Below are positions 19,561 to 27,119 of a DNA stretch of 51,129 bases, piece by piece. Each line of letters opens with the position of its first letter. Positions within the stretch are counted from its first letter, which is position 1. Location of the stretch: contig NZ_JALEGG010000085.1 of assembly GCF_022763525.1 (NCBI RefSeq), positions 1-51,129 on the forward strand. The letters run 5' to 3'. This DNA comes from Acidovorax sp. (GTDB taxonomy: Bacteria > Pseudomonadota > Gammaproteobacteria > Burkholderiales > Burkholderiaceae_C). The translations under genes and the position numbers were made by a program. Under the pieces are notes generated by a model that made no database searches, was not told the DNA's origin, and was given only the letters and a program-made list of their open reading frames with translations.

Positions 19561-20703
19561 CTACATCCGCCCGTAGGCAAACCCCGTGAGGGGCTCGGTG
19601 CCTTCGATCTGGTCGAGCATCTTGAGCAACGGACCCAGCTGCCGGTAGCGGTTGGCCGTGGCACGGATATAGCGAAGAAAGCGCGGTGCGTCCGCCAGGT
19701 ACTTGGGCTTGCCGTCGCGCAGTGTCAGCCGCGCGAAGATCCCGGCGACCTTCAGGTGGCGCTGCAGCCCCATCCATTCGACGCTGCGATAGAACTCGCC
19801 AAAGTCGTCCCCCCAACCGCTCGCACTGCCCGCACCCAGCAGCCCGGCCTTGCGCGCCTTCTCCCAGTAACGCACGGTAATGTCGATGACAAATTCCTCT
19901 TCCCAGCTGATGAAGGCATCGCGCAGCAGGCTGGCGATGTCGTAGGTGATGGGGCCGTAGACCGCATCCTGGAAGTCGAGCACACCCAGCGGCCCGCCCT
20001 GTTCTGGGGCCGCCATCAGGTTCCTGGTCATGAAGTCCCGGTGCACGAACACGCTCGGAGCTGCCAGGTTGTGCGCCACGATGGCATCAAAGGCACTGGC
20101 CAAGGTGGCTTGCTGCCGGTCATCCAGCACCACGCCCCGGTGCTTGGCCAGGTACCAATCGGGGAACAACGCCAGCTCGCGGCGCAGCAGGGCCTCGTCG
20201 TAGACGGGCAGCACGCCCGGCCGCGAGGCCTTCTGCCAGTCCAGCAGCACATCGGTGGCTTGGTTGTACCAGGCGAAGGCGTCGTGCGGCCGGGCCGGGT
20301 CGAGCAGCTCGATCAGCGTCTGACGACCCAGATCGGACAGCAGCATGAAGCCGCCCGCCTCGTGGAACGCGAGGACCTGGGGCACATGCAAGCCCGCCTC
20401 CGCCATCAGGCGCTGCACGCGCACAAAAGGCCGGCAGTCTTCCTTGTCGGGCGGAGCGTCCATCACGATCAGGCTGCCCCCGGCTGCGCTGTCAATGCGC
20501 AGGTAGCGCCGGAAACTGGCGTCGGCCGAGGCAGGGCGCAGCGTGTCGGGCAGCAACTGGTGCGGCGTGACCAGCGGTGCCAGCCAGGCTTGAAAGGCCG
20601 CTTGGCGCGCTGCATCGGGCCAGGTGACGGTGGGAGCAACAGGGGTTGCCACGGCCGCGCCCTCGGGCGGGCAGGCGGCAGGAGAAGAGGATGGGTGGCT
20701 CAT
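19561..20703 (-). CDS. amgK: N-acetylmuramate/N-acetylglucosamine kinase, AmgK-like phosphotransferase
   Basis: The 380-residue protein belongs to the aminoglycoside-phosphotransferase (APH/ChoK) fold. It shows ASFRRYLRI (about residue 60), LIVMDAPPDKEDC, the catalytic loop VFVHRDFMTRNLM and the metal-binding VLDFQDAVYGP. This set is typical of AmgK, which phosphorylates MurNAc/GlcNAc at C1 for the fosfomycin-resistant cell-wall recycling route. Its position divergent from lptD-surA is the same as in Pseudomonas, which supports the call. The partner murU is not adjacent; a MurU-like gene sits at 3498-4265. The ATG (20701-20703) overlaps the most upstream lptD ATG on the other strand. Confidence 0.88.
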   Translation of the reverse strand: MSHPSSSPAACPPEGAAVATPVAPTVTWPDAARQAAFQAWLAPLVTPHQLLPDTLRPASADASFRRYLRIDSAAGGSLIVMDAPPDKEDCRPFVRVQRLMAEAGLHVPQVLAFHEAGGFMLLSDLGRQTLIELLDPARPHDAFAWYNQATDVLLDWQKASRPGVLPVYDEALLRRELALFPDWYLAKHRGVVLDDRQQATLASAFDAIVAHNLAAPSVFVHRDFMTRNLMAAPEQGGPLGVLDFQDAVYGPITYDIASLLRDAFISWEEEFVIDITVRYWEKARKAGLLGAGSASGWGDDFGEFYRSVEWMGLQRHLKVAGIFARLTLRDGKPKYLADAPRFLRYIRATANRYRQLGPLLKMLDQIEGTEPLTGFAYGRM

Positions 20704-23221
20704 GGATAATCCGATTTTACAAATCCGCCCCCGGCTGCCTGGGGTGGGCCTCCCTCTAACGCATCTGCCCCCGCCCACCGCCCACGTGCCACGTCGCAAG
20801 CCTTCCACCGTGCAGACTCCGCCCCTGCGGACCCGGCGCCTGCGCGCCGCCCCCGTGCCCCGTGCCCTGGCCTATGGTGTGGCCCTGGCCTGGTGCGGCC
20901 TGCCCCAGGCCGTGCTGGCACAGGCGGACAGCAGCGGCGCCCCGCCCGCCAGTGCGTGGGACGCACCTGCGCCCGCCCTGCGCAGCTCGCCCCTGTTGCA
21001 GGAAAAAATCCCGGACGCGGTGCGGCCCCAGTTGCCGGTGTTCGTGTCGGGCGACCGGGTGGAAGGGCAGACCGACCTGAACGCCGTCATCGAAGGCAAC
21101 GCCGAGCTGCGCCGCGGCGATACCGTGATCCGCGCAGACCGGCTGGACTACAACGTACCGCAGGACTTGGCCAAGGCCAACGGCAACGTGCGCATCAACC
21201 GCGCGGGCAACGTGTACGAAGGCACGGCGCTGGAACTGCGCGTGGACGCCTTCGAAGGCTTCTTCAGCGACGCGCGCTACAAGTTCCTGGCCAACCAGGC
21301 GCATGGTGAAGCCACCCGGGTGGATTTCATCGACCGCGACCGGGCCGTGGTCTACACCGCCACCTACACCACCTGCCAGCGTGGCAACGAAGCGAGCTGG
21401 GAGCCCGACTGGGTGCTGCGCGCTGGCACCATCCGCATCGACAACGAGGAAGAGGTGGGCACGGCCGAGGACGCAGTGCTTGAATTCAAGGGTGTGCCCA
21501 TCCTGCCGGTCCCGTACATCACCTTCCCGCTGTCCGACAAGCGCAAGTCCGGCCTGCTGCCGCCCACCATCGGGCTCGACAGCCGCGACGGGCTGGCGTA
21601 CACGCAGCCGTACTACTGGAACATCGCCCCCAATCGCGACGCCACGCTGCGCGCAGCCCTCATGACCAAGCGGGGCGCCAACCTGGGCGGGGAGTTCCGC
21701 TACCTGGAGCCGACCTACAGCGGCAAGCTCAGCGCCGACGTCATGCCGTCGGACCGCCTGCGCGACCGGATGCGGTGGAGCTTCTCGGGCCAGCACCAGG
21801 GAGCCTTCCCCACGCCGATCGGCGGGGTGGGGCTGAACCTCAACGTCAACCGGGTCAGCGACGACAACTATTGGCGCGATTTTGGCCGCGCCTCCGAAGT
21901 GCTGCGCCAGCGCCTGCTGCCCGGCGACGCCATCCTGTCGTGGGGGGGCAACGACATGTCGGCCAGCGTGCGCACGCTCAAGTGGCAGACGCTGCAGGAC
22001 GTGACCGCCCCCATCGTGCCGCCGTACGACCGCATGCCCCAGCTCCAGTGGCGCTATGCGCCGTCACAGCTGGGGGGGGGGCTCGACGCCACCGTGGAGC
22101 TGGACACCACGCGGTTCCAGGCCGCGCGCGAGCTCACGGGGCAGCCCAACGCTCACCGCAGCTACGCCATGGCGCAGATCAGCCGGCCGTTTCTGTCGCC
22201 GGGCGGATTCATCACGCCGCGCCTGCAGCTGCATGCCACGCAGTACCAGTTCGACACGCCGCTGTCCAACGGACGGCGCTCGGCCGACCGCACCTTGCCC
22301 ACCTTCAGCCTGGACAGCGGGCTGGTCTTCGAACGCGACGCCGCCTACTTTGGCCGCAGCTTCCTGCAGACCCTGGAGCCGCGTGCGTTCTACACCTACA
22401 CACCCTACCGCGACCAGAGCATGCTGCCCGTATACGACACGGCAGCCAACGACTTCAACTTCGCGACGATCTTCACCGAGAATGCCTATGGCGGGAACGA
22501 CCGCTTGGCCGACAACAACCTGCTGACGCTGGGCGTGACCACGCGCCTGCTGGACCCGAGCACCGGCGCCGAGGCCGCGCGCTTTGGCATCGCCCAGCGG
22601 GTGCGCTTTTCGGACCAGAAGGTGACGCTGCCGGGCGCCGCGCCCGTGAGCGAGCGCCTGTCCGACCTGCTGCTGGGCGCGGGCATCACGTGGACGCCGC
22701 AATGGGGCTTCGATTCCACGGTGCAGTACAACCCCAAGACCGGCCGGTCCATCCGCTCGACCATCGGCGCGCGCTACACGCCGGGCAACTACCGCACCGT
22801 GAGTGCTGCCTACCGCCTGCAGCGCGGTACCAGCGAGCAGATCGACATCGGCTGGCAATGGCCCCTGAGCGCCCTGTGGGGCGGCGACGCGAAACCCGCA
22901 ACCACTGGCGGAGGCCAGGGTGGCGGCCGCTGGTACACCGTGGGCCGGCTGAACTACAGCCTGCAAGACCGCAAGCTCGTGGACACCATCGTGGGCCTCG
23001 AATACGACAGCTGCTGCTGGATCGGCCGCGTGGTGCTGGAGCGCCTGCAAAGCAGCGTGACCACCTCCAACACACGCCTTCTGTTCCAGATCGAGTTCGT
23101 GGGCTTCTCCCGCCTGAGCCTGGGCGCCAGCCCGCTGGAAGCCCTCAAGCAACACGTCCCGCGCTACCAGACCCTGCGCGAGCAAACCAGCACGCCAAGC
23201 CGGTTCAGCAACTATGACTAG
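20702..23221 (+). CDS. lptD: LPS-assembly protein LptD
   Basis: LptD is the outer-membrane beta-barrel that inserts lipopolysaccharide with LptE. A signal peptide (RTRRLR... ALAYGVALAWCGLPQ, ending AVLAQA) is followed by an OstA/LptA-like beta-jellyroll (DAVIEGNAELRRGD) and then a long C-terminal barrel; paired cysteines near CQRG and in SCCW suggest the usual disulfides. The start is uncertain. ATG 20702 gives 839 residues but overlaps the divergent amgK ATG base for base and places about 36 residues before the signal peptide. GTG 20810 (803 residues) or GTG 20786 would put the signal peptide at the N-terminus and leave about 100 bases for promoters. It is first gene of lptD-surA-rsmA. Confidence 0.9.
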   Translation: MDNPILQIRPRLPGVGLPLTHLPPPTAHVPRRKPSTVQTPPLRTRRLRAAPVPRALAYGVALAWCGLPQAVLAQADSSGAPPASAWDAPAPALRSSPLLQEKIPDAVRPQLPVFVSGDRVEGQTDLNAVIEGNAELRRGDTVIRADRLDYNVPQDLAKANGNVRINRAGNVYEGTALELRVDAFEGFFSDARYKFLANQAHGEATRVDFIDRDRAVVYTATYTTCQRGNEASWEPDWVLRAGTIRIDNEEEVGTAEDAVLEFKGVPILPVPYITFPLSDKRKSGLLPPTIGLDSRDGLAYTQPYYWNIAPNRDATLRAALMTKRGANLGGEFRYLEPTYSGKLSADVMPSDRLRDRMRWSFSGQHQGAFPTPIGGVGLNLNVNRVSDDNYWRDFGRASEVLRQRLLPGDAILSWGGNDMSASVRTLKWQTLQDVTAPIVPPYDRMPQLQWRYAPSQLGGGLDATVELDTTRFQAARELTGQPNAHRSYAMAQISRPFLSPGGFITPRLQLHATQYQFDTPLSNGRRSADRTLPTFSLDSGLVFERDAAYFGRSFLQTLEPRAFYTYTPYRDQSMLPVYDTAANDFNFATIFTENAYGGNDRLADNNLLTLGVTTRLLDPSTGAEAARFGIAQRVRFSDQKVTLPGAAPVSERLSDLLLGAGITWTPQWGFDSTVQYNPKTGRSIRSTIGARYTPGNYRTVSAAYRLQRGTSEQIDIGWQWPLSALWGGDAKPATTGGGQGGGRWYTVGRLNYSLQDRKLVDTIVGLEYDSCCWIGRVVLERLQSSVTTSNTRLLFQIEFVGFSRLSLGASPLEALKQHVPRYQTLREQTSTPSRFSNYD

Positions 23222-23334
23222 TCCCCCTCTGCCGCGGCAAAATCCGCCGCGCCCTGCTCCAGGTTGCCGCGGCCCCGCCCCCCGTTTTCGCCAGCACGGC
23301 AACGTGCCCACCCACGCTCTCACCGCTTAACGCC

Positions 23335-24744
23335 ATGAATCACCGAGTCATCGCACTGGCCATCGCCGCTCTGGCATCCCTCTTGTCGCAGGGTGCCCTG
23401 GCCCAAGGGCTGCGCCCTTCCGGCGCCCCGACCGGCAAGGGCCTGACGGCGCGCCCGCCGGCCACGCCGTCGATCACGCTGCCGGCGCAGGGCAGCACCA
23501 GTGATGCAACGCCTCGGCAGGCAGACTTCATCGTCGCCGTCGTCAACTCCGAGCCGGTCACCAACAACGAAGTGCGGGCGCGGATGGCGCGCGCCGAAGC
23601 GCAGCTGGCCCAGCAGGGCGGAGCCATGCCTCCGCGCGACCTGCTGGCTCGCGAAGTCCTGGAGCGGATCATCCTGGAACGCGTGCAACTGCAGCAGGCC
23701 AAGGAGGCCGGCATCAAGGTGGACGATTTCGCCGTATCGCAGGCCGAGCAGGGCGTCGCACGGCAGAACAGCATGTCGGTGGACGAGCTGTACCGTCGCC
23801 TGGGGCGCGACGGCATGGGCAAGGAGCGCTTTCGCGAAGAACTGCGCAACCAGTTGCTGCTGCAGCGCCTGCGCGAGCGCGAAGTGGAAGCGCGCGTGAA
23901 GGTTTCCGACCTGGACATCGACCAGTACCTGCGCGAGCAGCAGGCGGGCACCGATGCCACCGCCATGGAGATCAACCTGGGGCACGTGCTGGTGCTGGTG
24001 CCCGAAAACGCCAGCCCTGCCGAAGTGGCGGCACGCCAAGCCCGGGCCCAGAGGGCGGCCGACAAGGTGCGCGCCGGTGAGGATTTCGCCGCAGTGGCAC
24101 GCGAATTTTCCGATGCGCCCGAAGGTCAGCGCAATGCCGGCCAGCTGGGCCTGCGCCCGGCCGACCGCTACCCTGAGCTTTTCGTCAACTCCACGCTGGG
24201 CCTGCCAGTGGGCAGCATCGTGGGGCCGGTGCGCTCGCCCGCAGGGTTCCACGTGCTCAAGGTGATCGAGCGCGTCACGGCCGGCTTGCCCACCACGGTG
24301 ATGCAGAACCACGCCCGCCACATCCTGCTTCGCACGGGGCCGCAGCTGTCCGAAAGCGCCGCAGCCGCACGCCTGGCCGAGTACCGCCGCCGCGTGCAGG
24401 CGGGCCTGGCCGACTTTGGCGCCTTGGCGCGCGAGCACTCGCAGGACGGCAGTGCCAAGGATGGCGGCGACCTGGGCTGGGCCACGCCGGGCCGCTACGT
24501 GCCCGAGTTCGAGCAAGCCCTGAACGCCCTCGCGCCCGGCGACATCAGCGAACCTGTGGTCTCGCGTTTCGGCGTGCACCTGATCCAGTTGCTGGAACGC
24601 CGCCAGGCCAAGCTCACCCAGCGCGAGCAGCGCGACATGGCGCGCGATACCGTGCGCGAGAAAAAGCTGGACGAGGCCTACGCCACTTGGGCCCAGGAGT
24701 TGCGCGGCCGGGCCTACGTCGAGTACCGCGATCCGCCGCAATGA
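23335..24744 (+). CDS. surA: Periplasmic chaperone / peptidyl-prolyl isomerase SurA
   Basis: The 469-residue protein has a signal peptide (cleavage after GALA, about residue 23) and a SurA N-terminal chaperone domain ([18 protein letters not shown], about 62-200). Two parvulin PPIase domains follow (about 213-315 and 323-422), and then a C-terminal helix. It escorts outer-membrane proteins, including LptD, to the BAM complex. The insertion of about 35 low-complexity residues between signal peptide and chaperone domain is mild. Its stop overlaps the rsmA start (ATGA), so translation is coupled. Confidence 0.95.
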   Translation: MNHRVIALAIAALASLLSQGALAQGLRPSGAPTGKGLTARPPATPSITLPAQGSTSDATPRQADFIVAVVNSEPVTNNEVRARMARAEAQLAQQGGAMPPRDLLAREVLERIILERVQLQQAKEAGIKVDDFAVSQAEQGVARQNSMSVDELYRRLGRDGMGKERFREELRNQLLLQRLREREVEARVKVSDLDIDQYLREQQAGTDATAMEINLGHVLVLVPENASPAEVAARQARAQRAADKVRAGEDFAAVAREFSDAPEGQRNAGQLGLRPADRYPELFVNSTLGLPVGSIVGPVRSPAGFHVLKVIERVTAGLPTTVMQNHARHILLRTGPQLSESAAAARLAEYRRRVQAGLADFGALAREHSQDGSAKDGGDLGWATPGRYVPEFEQALNALAPGDISEPVVSRFGVHLIQLLERRQAKLTQREQRDMARDTVREKKLDEAYATWAQELRGRAYVEYRDPPQ

Positions 24745-25541
24745 AGCATATTCCCCGCAAACGCTTCGGGCAGCACTTTCTGTCCGACCACGGGATCATC
24801 GATGGCATCGTGCAAGCCATTGCGCCGCAGCCGGGTCAACCCATGGTCGAGATCGGGCCGGGGCTGGCAGCGCTGACACAACCCCTGGTAGAGCGCCTGG
24901 GGCGCCTCACGGTCATCGAACTCGACCGCGATCTTGCCCTTCGATTGCGGCTGCACGGCCAGCTCGAAGTGATCGAGTCCGACGTGCTCAAGGTGGACTT
25001 CACTGCCCTCGCACACGCCATGCGCGAGAAAGCCGGACAGCCCGACTTGCGGCTGCGCGTGGTGGGCAACCTGCCCTACAACATCTCCACGCCCATCCTG
25101 TTCCACCTGCTGGAGCACGTGCAGGTCATTGAAGACCAGCACTTCATGCTGCAAAAGGAAGTGATCGACCGCATGGTGGCGCAGCCTGCCACCGGCGACT
25201 ACGGTCGCCTGTCGGTCATGCTGCAGTGGCGGTATGCGATGGAAAACGTGCTGTTCGTGCCGCCCGAGAGCTTCGATCCTCCCCCGCGTGTGGACAGCGC
25301 CGTGGTGCGCATGGTGCCGCATGCAGAGCCCGCGCCTTTGTCGGTCCCGCTGCTGGAGGAACTGGTCCAGGTCGCCTTCAGCCAGCGCCGCAAACTGCTG
25401 CGCCACACGCTGGGCCGCTGGCTCGAAGCCCGCCAGTTCGCCGGCCATTTCGACACCCAGCGCCGCGCCGAGGAAGTGCCCGTGGAAGAGTACGTAGCAC
25501 TGGCGCAGGAATGCTCTAAAATTGATAGCTTCCAGCGCTGA
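24741..25541 (+). CDS. rsmA: 16S rRNA (A1518/A1519-N6)-dimethyltransferase
   Basis: The 266-residue enzyme (KsgA) dimethylates two adenines near the 3' end of 16S rRNA. Motifs: KRFGQHFL at the N-terminus, AdoMet motif [11 protein letters not shown] (about 36-46), the catalytic NLPY at 110-113 and [12 protein letters not shown]. The start overlaps the surA stop. The last residues (SKIDSFQR) and the TGA stop are encoded by a copy of the interspersed palindromic element, so the native C-terminus has been replaced or extended by repeat sequence. The same element then forms the operon terminator. Confidence 0.96.
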   Translation: MKHIPRKRFGQHFLSDHGIIDGIVQAIAPQPGQPMVEIGPGLAALTQPLVERLGRLTVIELDRDLALRLRLHGQLEVIESDVLKVDFTALAHAMREKAGQPDLRLRVVGNLPYNISTPILFHLLEHVQVIEDQHFMLQKEVIDRMVAQPATGDYGRLSVMLQWRYAMENVLFVPPESFDPPPRVDSAVVRMVPHAEPAPLSVPLLEELVQVAFSQRRKLLRHTLGRWLEARQFAGHFDTQRRAEEVPVEEYVALAQECSKIDSFQR

Positions 25542-25566
25542 CTAGGCAAGCGCTGGAGCCTTTTTT
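25514..25566 (+). repeat. Interspersed palindromic element at the end of rsmA
   Basis: A forward copy: TCTAAAATTGATAGCTTCC, AGCGCT, spacer, AAGCGCTGGAGCC, TTTTTT. It provides the last codons and stop of rsmA and the terminator hairpin after the lptD-surA-rsmA operon. Confidence 0.85.
25532..25566 (+). terminator. Intrinsic terminator formed by the repeat after rsmA
   Basis: The perfect 8-bp stem CCAGCGCT (25532-25539) / AGCGCTGG (25549-25556) with a nine-base loop is followed by AGCC and six T residues (25561-25566). The rsmA stop codon overlaps the left arm. Confidence 0.85.
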
Positions 25567-25587
25567 GGCTTGTGAAGTGCAGAGTGT

Positions 25588-25614
25588 GTCGGGTTACGCT
25601 TCGCTAACCCCGAC
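25588..25614. repeat. Short inverted repeat (GTCGGGTTA...TAACCCCGAC)
   Basis: Nine- to ten-base arms with one bulged base flank an eight-base centre. It is a REP-like palindrome in the gene-free stretch between rsmA and barstar. I see no further copy in the window. Confidence 0.6.
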
Positions 25615-25671
25615 CTGCCCCCGCGACATCGCGGCCGCCACCTTGATGCGCTTGACTTCGCCACTAGCGTG

Positions 25672-25793
25672 GCAACCGGCGCGGCACAGACCAGCGACCG
25701 CTGCGCTAGGGCCGCCGCGCTGGCGGTGTCCCCCTTCCCCGAATCGCACAACAATTCGAGAGAAGGAGGAAGCGGCAAAGCCGCTCAGGGGGA
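25672..25793 (-). repeat. Long interspersed repeat, copy 1 (reverse)
   Basis: Read on the minus strand, this 120-base stretch follows the same order of blocks as 49615-49741: CCCCCTGAGC, CGCTT, CTTCC, CTCTCG, a variable loop, AGGGGGAC, CCAGCGCGGCGG, CCCT, GCGCGG-like, CGCTGGTCTG, GCCGCGCCGGTTGC. The central loop differs between the copies. It lies in a stretch without clear genes (25567-25992), which otherwise holds the small palindrome and a possible gene fragment. Confidence 0.75.
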
Positions 25794-25804
25794 TGCACCG
25801 AAGT

Positions 25805-25960
25805 TCAGGCCGCGCTGAGCCAATAGCCCGCGTTGAAAGGGCTGCTCATGCGCAGCGCCATCGGCGACACGTCGACAAGCTTGTCGGTCGGCATTTTCTC
25901 GGCGGAATCCGCGCCGATCTCAATGCCTTGGACGTCCTGGGTGCTGGTAGCCTCGTTCGC
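25805..25960 (-). pseudogene. Coding-like fragment of unknown origin
   Basis: The minus-strand frame ending at 25805 reads NEATSTQDVQGIEIGADS and on to the C-terminus NAGYWLSAA. About 84 percent of codons in this part end in G or C, as in real genes of this window. Upstream of about 25960 the frame loses that bias and runs into the barstar gene without a ribosome-binding site. It may be the surviving 3' end of a gene displaced by the barstar/repeat insertion, or a very small gene. I do not recognise the family. Confidence 0.3.
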
Positions 25961-25992
25961 CCGTTCTGCTTGGCTGGTGGATGCAGAACGGG

Positions 25993-26418
25993 CTACAGAA
26001 AAGAATAGAAACACCGGAACGGTATCTTGCGATCGCCCCAGTAGTCGGCAGCGTCGCGGAAGATATCGAGCAGCTGTTCCCGCGCCTCCTTGTCGAACTT
26101 GCCCGTGGCGGGGATCTGCTCCAGCACCACGATGAAGCCAGGCTGCGGGCCCGATTTGTGCAAGGGATCCGTCATGCAGTCGTACAGCGCATCAAAATTC
26201 TTGCCGAAATGCGACGGGAAGGTGAATTGGGCGGCAATCAGGTCCAGCACATCCTGCTTGGACTGCGCGTGGGCCAGGTTGGCGTACAAGAAATGGTGAC
26301 CCATGGAGGTGGCGGCGTCCTGCAGGTCCTGCACGCGGAAGGCGCGAATGGACTGGACGATATTGGTGCGCACGCCACGCAGTGGCGTCTCCAGGTCTTT
26401 ACGAAGTGGCGTTTGCAT
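25993..26418 (-). CDS. Barstar family ribonuclease inhibitor
   Basis: This 141-residue protein contains the barstar fold signature: the central FPSHFGKNFDALYDCMTD (about residues 68-85), where the helix and acidic residues plug the active site of barnase-type RNases, and the C-terminal WGDRKIPFRCFYSF strand. It has about 45 extra N-terminal residues compared with Bacillus barstar. It lies downstream of the secreted ribonuclease gene on the same strand (138 bases between), which supports a cognate toxin-inhibitor relationship. It is cytoplasmic, with no signal peptide. Confidence 0.9.
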   Translation of the reverse strand: MQTPLRKDLETPLRGVRTNIVQSIRAFRVQDLQDAATSMGHHFLYANLAHAQSKQDVLDLIAAQFTFPSHFGKNFDALYDCMTDPLHKSGPQPGFIVVLEQIPATGKFDKEAREQLLDIFRDAADYWGDRKIPFRCFYSFL

Positions 26419-26556
26419 CTCCGCTACTCTTTCTTTTTAAAGTCCACAAACTCTGGCGTTTCGCAAGGCTGCGGGCGCTGCCTGCGGGTGGGGATTCAAA
26501 AGGGGCGCACTGACCGCCGCCAGCGTAGCTCTGGCCTGCGTGCAGCGCAACGGGGG

Positions 26557-26964
26557 TCACTCGACGATTTCGCGAAAACTGGCGTAGTGATCGCTGGTGT
26601 AGTAGCACGCATCCGGAACCCGGGGCTTGCCGCCACACACAATGCGCCGGGCTCCCCGGTTTCGCGATCCTGGCGTTCTGACGGTGTATTCACGGTAGTA
26701 GCCCCGGTGTTGGGGGGGCAGCAGCCGCTCGCGATTACCGAAAACTGTTCCGTCCTTGTCATACGGAAAAGGCCCTCCCTCACGGATCAGCGCATAAGTC
26801 TCACGCCCCTGAGGAGGCAACTCGGCCAATGCAATGGGAGATAGGGAGCCGCCGGTGGGCGGCGAGTTCCGGGCATGCCCCGCCACCGGGGACAACACGA
26901 ACGCAACACCCAACGCACACAAGAACCCTGCTTTGCGCGCCCGGGTGGCTACAGCCTTCAGCAT
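26557..26964 (-). CDS. Secreted guanyl-specific ribonuclease (RNase N1/Sa, barnase-like)
   Basis: The 135-residue preprotein has a signal peptide cleaved about after AGHA (residue 31) and a small microbial-RNase domain. Catalytic residues align with RNase Sa: Glu92 in YREYTV, Arg107 in GSRNRGARR and His126 in YYTSDHYASF. The loop between Arg and His is three residues longer than in RNase Sa and carries Cys110 and Cys120. It cleaves RNA after guanosine outside the cytoplasm. ATG 26964 is used (a TTG lies one codon upstream), with AAAGG eight bases before it. The downstream barstar gene would protect the producer. Confidence 0.92.
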   Translation of the reverse strand: MLKAVATRARKAGFLCALGVAFVLSPVAGHARNSPPTGGSLSPIALAELPPQGRETYALIREGGPFPYDKDGTVFGNRERLLPPQHRGYYREYTVRTPGSRNRGARRIVCGGKPRVPDACYYTSDHYASFREIVE

Positions 26965-27119
26965 CAACGAAACCTTTCAGAAACTACGGGTTTACCCGAA
27001 ATTTCGAGCCGCTAGTGTCGCTCAACGGCCCCCAAAAAGCAAGCGCCTGCACAAAGATTGAGCAGACGCTGAAGGGTAGGACAAGCAACCAAAGTTAGCG
27101 CTTGCTACGGCTTTATGGC

